From NCBI GenBank assembly GCA_003586115.2, contig QVOM02000034.1, forward strand, positions 114,963,571 to 115,027,570: a stretch of 64,000 bases of DNA, read 5' to 3'. The notes under the pieces were generated by a model. That model made no database searches, was not told where the DNA came from, and saw only the letters and a program-made list of their open reading frames with translations. Both the position numbers and the translations under genes were made by a program. The stretch comes from Salvator merianae (lineage: Eukaryota; Chordata; Lepidosauria; Squamata; Teiidae). Shown here piece by piece: positions 36,099 through 46,870 of the stretch (position 1 is the first letter of the stretch; each line of letters starts with the position of its first letter).

Positions 36099-37831
36099 GC
36101 TTCTGGGCCTCCCTTATACTGTACTCGTGTGCAGAAAGGAGGTTCCTAGTATGCTTGCTGAGCCTGTATACCAGCCATTGTAGAATTGTTCCCTTGTACT
36201 CTTTTACATGGTTTTGGTGTCAGTCTACATAATACGCGGAGACTGCCCTTCATAACCTGATTTTTCTATATGTTAGGGAGGGTATCCATCCAGACTTTAT
36301 TTTAGTTGTCTTTGAAGTATTTGAGATTTGGCAACCATGTATTACTGTTTAGTCACCAAAAGGGGTAGAAATTCAGAGATTCTCACCAAGATGGATCATC
36401 ATATTATTCATTCTGTGTTTTAGGAAATTTGGTGATAGGGTATTAATAAATATTAATCACAGTCCTAAACTGCATCTGCACAATGGGGGCTTGCTCCAGC
36501 CCCAGAAGTACAAGGCATGGTGTCTTTCTGCTGTGCGTCTTGCCTCCTCGCTGATTTTAAAGCCCAGGTGAGATACATGGCTTGACACCAAGGGATAAGA
36601 TTGCTTCAGAAAACACAAGAGCCAAAGGAGAGGGAAAGAAGCAGTAACACAACTATTCTAGCTGCTGTCTTCGTAGCTGCTCAGGCACAACTACACCATA
36701 GGACAAAAGGGCCAGTTGTGAGTTGTTGCTATGGGTAAGGAAAGGACAGTTCACAGAGATAGAGGATATAAATTTACATTTCCCTCTTATTGAATTTTGA
36801 TTGAGAATGCTGCAGGCAGAATCTAGAAGGAAGGAGGACAATCAGCGTGAATAGCCGTTTCCAAAGAGAAATAGCCCAAAATGCATTTCTTGATTTTTAA
36901 AAAGCCCAAGTAGGAGGGTGAAATCTTCAGAGGAGCTTGAAAATCTCTAGCTTGAAATCGGCTATTTTATACATGTTAATACAACTATTTATTTGCATGT
37001 ACTTCCTCTTATAGATGTCCTACTGGTGTTCAGGAGGATTTATAAGTTTGAGACTGCATCCAAATAACACACCCATTCACATTGGTCCTAAAGGTCTCTA
37101 CAGAGGTGCAAAATCAGTCCTTGGAGCTATCATAGGTGCAGGATAGGATGATACTCTCTCATTTGCCACCTCCATCACTGTGTAGAGTGACAGTGAAGGT
37201 GAATTATGGGAGCAGTGTTCCCACATTCCTGTGACTCTGACTGATCTATTTATTTATTTGGCAGTCTAGATGAGGTTTGAGTCTTAGAAGGAGGGAGGGA
37301 GTTCTTGCGGCGTGTGTGTATGAAGACATAGCCTTAACTGGAAAATCATTCTGTTGAGAGTGGAAACAAATGAGACTAGAACCTTCGCACTGGCTTATTG
37401 TAATCTATGGTCGAGTCTCCACAGCGAGGATGAAAGGCATCTGGGCATAGGCATCTTGGTAGAAGTGCCTAGTTTACTGTGTCAACAGAAGCTTCCACAT
37501 CTCATTTGATAAGTGAGGACAGCTACGAATGTAGCAAATGAGACACTCCTTTGAAGATTGTAATGTTGTGTGTCCTTTACCTCAGGGCAGCTTGGGCAAA
37601 CATAGCATTCATTGAGCAGATGTATATCTTTCTTTGGGCACGTCATGCTGTCAAAATTGGAGCCACAATGCCCTGGTCCCTTCCAAATGATGCTGGTGAG
37701 GTAAAACAAGATGTGGACTGTGATAAGAAAATTCAGTTTTGTTTCACTGAACTGATTTTAGTTTTCAGATTGTAGATGTGGTGAAGCATGTTTCCTCAGT
37801 GTAGATCCTTTTTTGAAGTAAGACATTTGAG
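36099..37831. other. Unassigned intronic DNA
   Basis: No exon, RNA gene or defined repeat is recognised. Simple-sequence content is low apart from short ttatttattt and ggaggga runs near 37245-37295. Confidence 0.4.
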
Positions 37832-38255
37832 TAGGGATGTACTGAACTGCCAAGTGACACTCGACAAGCAGCAGAAGAGACAAGAGACTGTAAGTTCTCT
37901 ATTCAATAATCCCAGTTCCCTTGGAAAGCTTTATGTGACTCTCAAGTAGGGAGTCACATCCAAGAGGTAAGAGAACTCACTTCTTTCCTGAAGTGTGGAC
38001 TGGCACCATTTTAGTCTCCCCCATGCATGGGGCTGTAGCGTGCATTGGTGATGACGCATGGCAGCACAAGCTGCAGTCCTGCCCATGGAGGAAGCTAAAA
38101 TGATGCCAGACCATGCTACAAGAAAGAGGTGAGTTCCCTCAACTCTTGGATGTGACTCCCTATTTGGGAGTCAGGATTGTTGAATAATGGACCTTATAGT
38201 CCTGTGCATCTACTGCCATCTGTCAAACCATGAATGGCAGTTTGTCACATCCCTA
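37832..38255. mobile_element. Long foldback (near-palindromic) element
   Basis: The ends are TAGGGATGTACTGAACTGCC and, reverse complemented from the right, TAGGGATGTGACAAACTGCC. The arms remain complementary almost to the centre. For example, ctcaagtagggagtcacatc near 37946 pairs with gatgtgactccctatttggg near 38148, and tggcaccattttag pairs with ctaaaatgatgcca. Each arm is about 200 bp with frequent mismatches. The 8-bp flanks match at only four positions (catttgag, ttaatgag), so the hAT assignment rests on the TAGGGATGTG ends and is tentative. Confidence 0.7.
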
Positions 38256-40086
38256 TTAATGAGCAATCTAATGTTTTTGTTGTTTGTTTTCTCTGTGGAA
38301 TTCCATGCATGTGACAGTGTTTGCAATCAAGCAGGGCTTTTTTTGTTTACCCCTTACCAAGGATCACTCCATCTATAGACACACAAAAGTGTGCCAAACA
38401 GTTTTCCGAATGAATGCCTATAAACCTACTTCAGTTCTCTCTTCCTTTGTCTTCACCTTCCCTGATGTTGAGTGCTTACCACCGATTGATGGCTCATCTT
38501 CCAAATTACCATGGCCCTGATTGGTTTCCTATCCATAACAGCTGTTTCTAGGCTGTGATTGGCTACATAAGCCTCCTTATGTTCCTGCCCAATCCAACCC
38601 CCGAAGTGAGTCATCCTCAGAGTTATTATTTTGTATATGAGAAAGGGGTACCCATTTCCAGGTCTTGGGACTGGGTAAGACATTTTTAGGTATTTAATGT
38701 CTTCCCTAGAGCCTCAAGATCACCCAGAAAATACCCCTTTAAGGGTATCTGGTCACACTTAAAGATGTTTTATATCTCATTATATTGTGAGATTTTACAA
38801 ATGACTGTTTTGTGTCCTTCATATCTTTCATGTATTCTCTGTAGCTTCCCCTAAAGAAATGAACATTTTTGGTCTTTTTACAACTTTATAGATTCAGCTA
38901 TCTTAATTTCTAATATTAGAAATGAAGCCTTCTTAATAATAAGACTATAAAATATTAGTTTGGAACTTATTTCTAAAAGACTTAGCAGCATATGTAAGTG
39001 AATGTAAAAGTTCCCAGGTGAGGGGGAAAGAGGTCTTAGCAATTCTTAGGAAAGCTAGAAGAGTGGAATAAAGGTCAAAAGTTACTTTCTTCATATTGAT
39101 CTGACCAACAGGGACACTCTGAAAAGAATTAAGAGCATTTAAGTGAGTCAGAGAAACCTCTGGATTGAGTTTAAAAATCTAAGGAAACTTCTCTTCAGAA
39201 ATAAGATGCTATTGCTGCTTTGGAGGTCAGAAGTCCATCTTTGATCACCTTATAGCAGTATGACCTTTGTATTGTTTCTGTAGTGAAGAATCATTTTATT
39301 AAGCATGGGCTAAAGAAAATCTCAAATCAATTGAGTAAGTATTCATGACATGACTTAGTGATGGAGCACATGCTTGGCATGTAAAGATTTCAAGCCTGTG
39401 GCATCCCTAGGTAAGTTTGACAAGACCACAATCCAAAACTCTGACAGTTTAATAACACTTATATAAGTGCAGACAGCTTCCTATATTCCTGTTGTGCCTT
39501 TAATTTTGAAGTCCATCACATGTGAGCTGAAGGCATGTGTGCATCAGCATCATTTCAGATGTATATGCGTTGATGAGATCAAATTAACCAACTAATATAT
39601 CTAACCTGCATATGTATAGAGTGGCCATGATCAGATGGCCTAATTAAAACGAAGACACAGAAGGGAGAGTGCGGGATTTCACACTCTTTATATGGTTTGG
39701 CAGCACGTTCTCCCCCCTGTGCTGGTTCAGTTGTCTGAGTGACACTCTTTCAAACATAACAGTGGACCCGATTACACTAGATATAGAAGATCTTTGATCA
39801 AGTCTTTGACTTTTTTTGTTCCTGAAAATGTAAATACAGAATGCTCCCATTTTGACAGAGCAAGGCTAATGATTCTTTTTACTCCGATCCTTCTAAAATC
39901 CATTAGAACAGTAATCTAAATGAAAACAAGAGGATGTGTCAATAAGACTATCAACTATCGCTCTCTATTTGAGCTTCTCTGATTAAAACCAGAAGACACC
40001 ATCCCCAAGGTGTGCTCTATGGGGCAGGACATGCAAATCCAATTGCACCTGATCAGCTGCCTACTGTGAAAAACTTACGGCAGTTA
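38256..40086. other. Unassigned intronic DNA
   Basis: Nothing gene-like is recognised in this stretch upstream of the NTNG1 exon, and no repeat boundary could be defined. Confidence 0.4.
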
Positions 40087-40296
40087 TAGAGGCTGAGTCC
40101 AGCGATGTCCCATCGCTTTAAGGGCGGGGGGGTTGGAATCTGCATGAAGGGGGCAATCGCTGTTCACGGGGCCTCCAGGCCTCCATACTGTCGCAGTTGC
40201 AACAGTATGGAGGCCCTGCAAACAGTGATTGCCCCCTTCCTGCAGGTTCCAAACACCCACCCTTAAAGCAACAGGATGCTGCTGGCTGAGTCTCTA
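40087..40296. mobile_element. Foldback element about 540 bp upstream of the NTNG1 exon
   Basis: Two arms of about 100 bp are complementary. The left arm contains gctttaagggcggg, gaagggggcaatcgctgtt and ggcctccatactg. The right arm contains cagtatggaggcc, aacagtgattgcccccttc and cacccttaaagc. The ends read TAGAGGCTGAG and CTGAGTCTCTA. No 8-bp target duplication is apparent. Such a palindrome in pre-mRNA would form a strong hairpin. The overlapping open frames at 40118-40417 are artefacts of this structure. Confidence 0.75.
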
Positions 40297-40819
40297 CACC
40301 TACTCTATATGGATGCATGAAGGAGGAAGGAATGACTCATCAGATGTGATTTCTGCCCAGGGAGGACCAGAAAGGACCACTTTCAGGTGTATTTATGGTC
40401 CTCCAGAGCAGGCCTAGGCAGTCTGCTGCAGCACCTGTTCCTGTGCTGGAGTAAGTGTCCATCACACAATTCACTCTGATGATAGGTTCTGCATTTCTCA
40501 TCCTGGCAGTCATCCTGTCAGCTGTCCATGTGGATGTAGACAAAGATGTTTCAGGGCATGTGACTGGAGGTCTTTTGTAATTTATATCTGAGGAATTTGA
40601 TATTGCTAATAGTGCCAACATATGTGATTTCCACTAGTTATGTTGTAAAGAATATCACAAAATATCTAAGCTTCCCTGGCTTTTGCCATGTGATCTTTTG
40701 CCAATTAATATTTGAGAAGCTGAATAAAAGATTAAACCCCACAACTGTGATTTACGACACCAAATGTGCTGTTTGAATCTTTCAGTATTAATGATCGTAC
40801 TTCTTACACTTTTCCTTTC

Positions 40820-40836
40820 ACTCCCCTTCTTTCCAG
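40820..40836 (+). promoter_or_regulatory. NTNG1: Splice acceptor of the NTNG1 exon
   Basis: A pyrimidine-rich tract runs from about 40799 to 40834 (ttacacttttcctttcactc then cccttctttcc) and ends in AG at 40835-40836, immediately before GGG AAT CCC. The placement is set by the reading frame: extending the open frame upstream of its first ATG gives G-N-P-Y-M, the netrin-G residues expected at this junction. Confidence 0.9.
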
Positions 40837-41474
40837 GGGAATCCCTATATGTGCAGTGAGTGTGATGCAACCATTGATGAACTGGCACATCCACCTGAAT
40901 TGATGTTTGATGCAGAAGGAAGGCATCCCTACACCTTTTGGCAGTCCACCACTTGGAAGGGCTATCCCAAGCCTCTGCAGGTGAACATCACTCTGTACTG
41001 GAACAAAACCATCGAGCTAACAGACAACATAGTCATCACATTTGAGTCCGGGCGCCCAGACCTAATGATCCTGGAGAAGTCTCTCGACTATGGTCGGACG
41101 TGGCAGCCATACCAGTATTATGCTTCAGATTGTTTAAATGCTTTTAACATGGAACCAAAAACAGTGAGAGATTTATCACAACAAACAGTCCTGGAAATCA
41201 TTTGCACAGAAGAATATTCTGCAGGGTATACAGCAAACAGCAAAATTGTCCACTTTGAGATTAAGGATAGATTTGCATTTTTTGCTGGGCCTCGGCTTCG
41301 TAATATGGCTTCCCTCTATGGGCAGCTTGACACAACCAAGAACCTAAGAGATTTCTTTACTATCACAGACTTGAGGATAAGACTACTCAAGCCTGCAACA
41401 GGAGATATATATGTGGATCGACAGCACCTAACACGCTACTTTTATGCAATCTCAAACATACAAGTAGTCGGAAG
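40837..41474 (+). CDS. NTNG1: NTNG1 (netrin-G1) internal exon, laminin N-terminal domain
   Basis: This 638-bp exon encodes 212 codons plus two bases. The protein begins GNPYMC, continues through [20 protein letters not shown], and ends ...ISNIQVVGR across the next splice junction. Netrin-G1 is a GPI-anchored neuronal surface protein that binds the leucine-rich-repeat ligand NGL-1 (LRRC4C) through its laminin N-terminal domain and organises synapses. The assignment to NTNG1 rather than NTNG2 rests on long NTNG1-like stretches ([40 protein letters not shown]). Two N-glycosylation sequons (NIT, NKT) and four cysteines are visible. The exon starts in phase 0 and ends after the second base of a codon. 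The in-frame TAA just beyond lies in the intron. By recall of the human protein it covers roughly residues 83-294. No stop or frameshift is present. One residue appears missing between the first two cysteines (CSEC against CNNEC). Confidence 0.97.
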
Positions 41475-41480
41475 GTAAGA
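41475..41480 (+). promoter_or_regulatory. NTNG1: Splice donor of the NTNG1 exon
   Basis: The junction GGAAG|GTAAGA matches the U1 consensus almost perfectly. The exon's last base is 41474. It splits an arginine codon after its second base if the next exon supplies a purine. Confidence 0.92.
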
Positions 41481-41908
41481 AAAAAGAGATGTGTATTTTG
41501 CTTAAGACAGTGGCTGCAGTTTTCCATGATTCTTTTCTGAAAATGATAGTACAGTAATTTCTTCTGGAATTTTGATTTGTTGACCGATATTGACTCTTCA
41601 CAGACTTATAGGTTTTTACCTATTCTGTATGTAAATCTTATTAGAGTTTTGACCAGAGATGGAAAAACTTCAGCCTTCTCAATATTACTTGCTCACATTA
41701 ATGATCACATTAGACCCAGTCAAGAAGGCCAGTTGTAAGGAATGACCAGATGTGGTGTCAACACTATTTGGAAGGCTAGAGTTTTCCAACTCCTGGTTTA
41801 GGCAAAGTAAGGCATCACTTAGAATGTACACAGGACAGTATGTTATGGTATGATGTGAATTGTCAACAAACTTAATATGGTAAATGCTAATGCCCTTAAA
41901 GCTGTTAG
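41481..41908. other. Start of the NTNG1 intron following the exon
   Basis: Nothing further is recognised between the donor site and the hAT-like element. Confidence 0.5.
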
Positions 41909-42211
41909 TAGAGATGTGCCAAATTGGTTCATGTTCAACCAAGTTTAAATTGGACTGAAACTCACTCCAATTCAAAAGGGGCCAGATCAAACTGAATGAA
42001 TCAGGGAGTGTTCATCCCAGTGCTTTGAATTATCCAGTTTGATTCAAATTGATTTGGGTTTGGCTGTGATTGTCCTTAAAAATTGTTTTCCTATTGATTT
42101 TTAAAGATTTTTTAGTGAATTTGAGGTTCAAATTCACTACCCAGTTCAAATCTGTTCTACCCAGTTCAGATTCAAACCAAAGCATGACTTTAGAGCCCGT
42201 GCACATCTCTA
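41909..42211. mobile_element. Short hAT-like element in the NTNG1 intron
   Basis: The ends TAGAGATGTGC and GCACATCTCTA are inverted. The flanking 8-bp sequences are gctgttag (41901-41908) and actgttag (42212-42219), matching at seven positions. The termini resemble those of the 24981 and 30170 elements (TAGGGGTGTGC), so all three may use related transposases. The 303-bp interior consists of repeated ttcaaatt/aatttgaa-like motifs in both orientations. Confidence 0.82.
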
Positions 42212-42219
42212 ACTGTTAG

Positions 42220-43780
42220 ACTTGCTGTTTTAACACTGCAACACATTGCAGTATATCAGGCAAATCACATATTAGAGTTGCTTTCTTGCTCATTGAGTAC
42301 AAATTGAACATTAGTGACAGCCACATAAGAAAGACTTTTGCCATACAAGCAAACTGTTCAAAAGTTCTTTCAAAGGGAATCTTGTAGCTTTTCTAATGGG
42401 AAGAAGAAATATAAAATAATAATGTCTGTCCACCTTACCAGCTTTGCCACAGTCCAGCCAGGGTCAGTTAATGCACCTCCCCAGTCCTGTTGCCTGCAAG
42501 CAAGCCACCTTAGGAGCAATGTCTAACTGTGCATGACCGCCATAAGCAGGGACAGTAGCCCCTTGAGCTTACCATAATCATTTCACTGTGCCACAGGGCC
42601 CTGCCAGTGCACAGAATGTTTGGTGTTGATCTCATTGAAGTTTAGGTGCCTTTGTTGGGCTCCTAGGGTGCTACTGACCCTCAAAGATGCTTTGGTGCAG
42701 TGGGGGAGTGGAGACTAGCCATACCATGTGTTTCCTCAAGTATATTAAGGACTACTGTACAGAATGAGCAGAAGGGCCTTACCGTTGATCAGCAGGATAT
42801 TACAGACTTTTTTGTGTTGTTTTGTTCTATTTGCAAAAGCACTATCCAGATGAATCTTTTCATCCAACCTCTGGTTGGCATGGAGTTGGTGTGGGAAATG
42901 ATCATGCACCAGATACAGCTTCTTCCTGTCCAGCAGCCATTGTGGTGATTTACAATCAGAGCAGGATAAAGTGTTCTGGTAGCACCCTGATGGCCAGATC
43001 ATCATGAGGGTAATTGTTTGCCATTTGTCTTGCTCCCATGCCAGTCAACAATTTGAAATTTGGGGCCACATACAACATATAGGTCCTGACTCCAGAGTTA
43101 ACATCCATTTCCTTGTTGGTAAAACTTTACAGGGAATGTGTCCCTGCAAGGAGATTTCCATTCCCAGAGTTGTTCCACCGACCATGGTGGGATGTGTGCC
43201 TTGGGTGTTTGTCTGAAGCCCTCTTGTCCCCACACTGGCAGCTGACACCTCCATTCAGTCATGAAAGGAACTTCATGTGAATCTAGCCATAGTGTCACAA
43301 AGTTGAAGGCAAAGATTTACAATTCTGAGTTAATCCTGTAATAGAAAATGATAATCGCTATAGTGTGTGTGTGTTAATAGGCATTGAATGATACTCTCTT
43401 TCACTCTCTCTTCCGTATCTAGAAAGCAATCCGATCATATTGATAATCTGATGGTCAATATGCTGATTTTATTTTGTCAAAAAACAACAACCAGAAATGG
43501 CATGTAAGATACCCGGATATACTCTAGGACTTTGAATTTCACTGTCTGTAAAATGTTTATTTGATTAGTCAATAAAGCCACTTCAAAAGTAATATAGTAT
43601 GCTGAAGCAAAATAACTAAAATTAACAAGATGTAATTAGACTGCATCGTAATAACAAATAAACTACAACAGCATATCTAACACAAATCCTGCCAATTTTT
43701 ATACAGACTCATCCTCAGCACACACAATTCCTATTTGCTATTTCCAAGTAAGCTGCTCTAATCTTTGTGGTTTTAAAGAT
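42220..43780. other. Unassigned intronic DNA
   Basis: There is no exon or defined element. A GC-richer patch at about 42900-43260 shares composition and a few motifs with the diverged transposon remnants, without clear ends. A short tg run lies near 43363. Confidence 0.4.
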
Positions 43781-43783
43781 AAA

Positions 43784-44228
43784 GGGCCTGTTCGCACTTT
43801 ACCTACAGCGAGTGATTTGACACTAACCAAGTGCATTTGCATGGCCCTGCCACTGCAATCTCCGGGAATGTCTCCAGCCACTCCTGGACGCTACTAACTA
43901 TGGACAACAAAATCATTGTCCACAGTTTATTGCTCCTGGTCAGCAGTACTCACGCTTTCTTCCAGGTGTGAATGCTGCATGTCAGCGGTGCAGCTGCGGC
44001 TACACAGTCACATGTCGTGTTCCCAATTGCCATGGCAACGTCTAGATGTTCCTGTGGCCACTGTCATGGCAGTTCAGCCAGCCATCTGCACGTCAAGTGC
44101 TGGAGGCCCAGTATGGGGCTGTTCCATCCCTCGCAGCACAGATGGCCACCATGTCACGGGATAGAATGGTATCGTCATCGTTGTTGTTGTTGTTATACCA
44201 TTCTAAGCTATAAAGTGTGAACAGGCCC
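43784..44228 (+). mobile_element. Short DNA transposon with 3-bp TSD, copy C (best termini)
   Basis: It starts GGGCCTGTTCGCACTTTA and ends TAAAGTGTGAACAGGCCC, an inverted repeat of about 18 bp with one mismatch. The target duplication is AAA at 43781-43783 and 44229-44231. A hairpin close to the right end has perfect 11-bp arms (44162-44172 and 44195-44205) around a GTT-repeat loop. The overlapping open frames on the plus strand have no recognisable domain. This copy defines the family ends. Confidence 0.85.
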
Positions 44229-44399
44229 AAAAGAAGCTGCTGTTGCAGTAATATACTGTACAGCACCTTGGAGAAGGAAAGTCATTTTGCAGTAAATGTC
44301 AGGCAATCTAGTTTTAAGATGCCAGGGAGTTAGATACTGTTCCCTGATGGTTGTGTTTAGTTCACAATCTAATAAAAGGTAGGTTGTGTTCATGTAATT

Positions 44400-44990
44400 A
44401 ATCTGCATGAAAGAAGACGTTGACTGGCCTATCCTCAGTCGGTGGCATATTGTGGTTAATATGATTCAAGGAGGCTACCACATCATTCACATAAAAATTA
44501 AACAAGAATAGAGTTAGGTTGCAGCCCTGTTGTACTCTAGTAGTTTTGAGTCATGGTTCTAGTGAATTCCAGATGAAATTTCAGGGATCTGTCAGGATTA
44601 AGACTTTGATTAATGCCAATAATCTTGAGTCAAGTTTATTGCAAAGAACCCTGCTTATAGAGTCAAATACTGCAGTTAGGTCAATAAAAGCAGAATATAG
44701 TTATCCACTCCTTCTAGTATATTTGTCAGTTAGATGTCTGAGTACAGAACAATTGTCAGCCATTGAACATCCTTCTCTAAAGCCAGATTGTTCTTCATTA
44801 ATATATTATTATTTTTGTGCCAATCTTCAAGTTTGTGCATGAGGTATGTGCACAAATTGTTGTTGTAATATCAATTAGACTGATAGGACCATAATTTTTT
44901 GGATTGCTTTTTATCCCTTTTTTGTATATGGGGATAATTGTTTATATGAGTAAACAGGGCTGTTTTTGGACATCTCTGGCATAATATACA
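44400..44990 (-). mobile_element. LINE reverse-transcriptase fragment, clade unresolved (antisense)
   Basis: On the minus strand, from high to low coordinates, the sequence gives IIPIYKKGDK (fingers motif), then SAFIDLTAVFDSISRVL (palm A-like motif), then LFLFNFYVNDVVASLNH (the LLFNxYxND motif). The order and spacing are those of a non-LTR reverse transcriptase. It differs from the L1, CR1 and L2 copies elsewhere in the window. Stops are frequent, so it is an old relic. Confidence 0.6.
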
Positions 44991-44999
44991 TCTGGCATG

Positions 45000-45175
45000 C
45001 CATTCCAGTCAACAGTCTAGCTGCTCCATTCTGAACAAGCTGCAGCTTCTGAAACATCTTCAAGGGCAGATCCATGTAGAGCACTATAGTATAATCTGAA
45101 AGCTACCAGTGCATGGATTACTATGGCCAGATCATCTCAGTTAGATGGGGGCATAGCTTGTGAACCAACCAGAGC
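45000..45175 (-). mobile_element. L2 LINE fragment (antisense)
   Basis: The minus strand encodes YYSALYMDLPLKMFQKLQLVQNGAARLLTG, written here as one short relic. It matches the L2 ORF2 C-terminal pattern LP-x-LQLVQNAAARLLTG that is also recognisable in the sense L2 copy near 46490-46560. It is not continuous with the LINE fragment at 44400-44990, because the domain order would be reversed. Confidence 0.6.
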
Positions 45176-45849
45176 TGGAAGTAGGGACTCTTGGCCACCA
45201 CCTCCACCTGAGCTTCAAGCAGCAGTGAAAAATGCGTCAGAGCACAAGGTGGCAACTTCATAGCTGCTCCTCATGTAGTAACCTTTAGCTGGCTTTTGTA
45301 TGCCCCTAGGGTGCTGGTGACTCTCCCTAGACATTTGTGGGTGGGTGGAATGGAGCCTGGGTGCCCAGGGGGCTGGAAAAGGCATCTTCACTTCATAATG
45401 AAAATACAGTCTTTATCAGTGTGTATGATTGATTTGGAGATTAACAGGGATGGTACATGGAGCACTCCTTGAGGGCAATGGCAGGGGTGACATTTCATCC
45501 GGAAGCCTTGCTTTTAAATTAATAAACTGCCCTTTAATACACTTTTGATTAAAAAATAGTTTAGTAGCTGAAAGCAAGGCTTCAGACTATATCTTGGTCC
45601 TATCTTCTTCTTAGTTCCAAATTTCTGCAGATCAGGGTTCTTGTGCAGGCAGTAGTGAGTGGCAGACATACAGTTAGCCATTTGAGCAAAGGATTTGGGG
45701 AACTGTTATTAGAAAGAGGAACTTTTCCAAACTTTGTATAAGAGGTAAGATGCTGCAGCAAGTCATGTTCTGTGTGCTGCTATGGTCAACACTTAGATCT
45801 GAGAATAAATTATGAAGAAGCAGTAGAAGAAGCAAAAGAAGGAGAAGAT
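45176..45849. other. Unassigned intronic DNA
   Basis: No gene is recognised. The stretch up to about 45240 may continue the L2-related repeat, but I could not identify it. Confidence 0.35.
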
Positions 45850-46870
45850 ATTTTGCGAAATTAGAATCAACGTAACTCACTTCCTGGTCTTGCTTGGCCT
45901 CTCAGCAGCATTTGATACCTTTCACCATAGTATCCTTTTCAATCAGCTGCAGTATTTGGGCATTGGGGACTCAGTTCTGCAATGGTTTTGATCCTCCCTT
46001 ACCAGGCAGGTCCAATAGGTGTATATAATAGGGAATGATCAATGTGCTAAGAGCTCACCTGTGGGGGTTTCCAGGGCTTCTCTCTCCCCAGTACTTTTCA
46101 ACATCTACATGAAGCTGTTGGGAGAGATCATCCATCAATATGGAGTGAGATATCAGTACACTGATGATACTTAGTTGTACATCTCCTCCTGTAACTGTTC
46201 CAGTAATGCTGCTGATATGCTATGCCAGAGTTTACAGGCAGTGATGATCTGGATGGTCAGGAAGAAGCTCAGACTCAATCATTCCAAGTCCAAGAAAATC
46301 CTTCCTTATAAGAACAAGCTGTGTGATATGGGGATCCTCATAAATTTCCCCTCCTTTTTGAACAACACGTGGAATTAATGGTGAAGGAACCATTTGCACA
46401 ATTACATTTAGTGCAATAGTTCTATCCGTACCTGGTTCAACAGGTTCTGTCCTTAGTGACTCACATTTGTTATCTCACATTTGGACTACCTAGGGCTACC
46501 TTTGAAGACAATTTGGCACACTCAATTGGTCCAAAATGCAATTGCCCTCAATTATGACAGGAAATATGACAGGATGACTCCCCTGCTCCAGTGTCTGCAT
46601 TGGTTACCTTTCTGCTTACAGGTCCAATTCAAAGTGTTGGTCTTGACCTATAAAGTCCTACAGGGTTCAGCTCCTGGATAAGTCCGAACCCAATCAGTAT
46701 CCGTCCTGTGTGCTTAGCTCATCTACTAGATCTCAGAGTACCTAGATCTTAGAGGACCATCAATGGAAATTAGAGTAGCTCCATCACTGTGTTATGGAAT
46801 GAACTGGTATGCACTGGTTTGGGGAATTACTCTCCCAGTTTATCTTAGGGGTCTCAGCATGAATGAGGTT
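45850..46870 (+). mobile_element. L2 LINE fragment, reverse transcriptase to C-terminus
   Basis: The plus strand encodes LLGLSAAFDTFHHSILF (palm A), SLSPVLFNIYMKLLGEIIH, YTDDT in place of the usual YADDT, then MVRKKLRLNHSKSK. Farther on come LGLPLKTIWHTQLVQNAIAL and LQCLHWLPFCLQVQFKVLVLTYK, the conserved L2 C-terminal stretch. The order is right for an L2 ORF2. Numerous stops mark it as an ancient, inactive copy. Confidence 0.78.

Noticed and set aside
40118..40417. Possible upstream exon just before the NTNG1 exon
   Set aside because: The open frames lie in and beside a foldback element, carry no netrin sequence, and would break the exon order of NTNG1.
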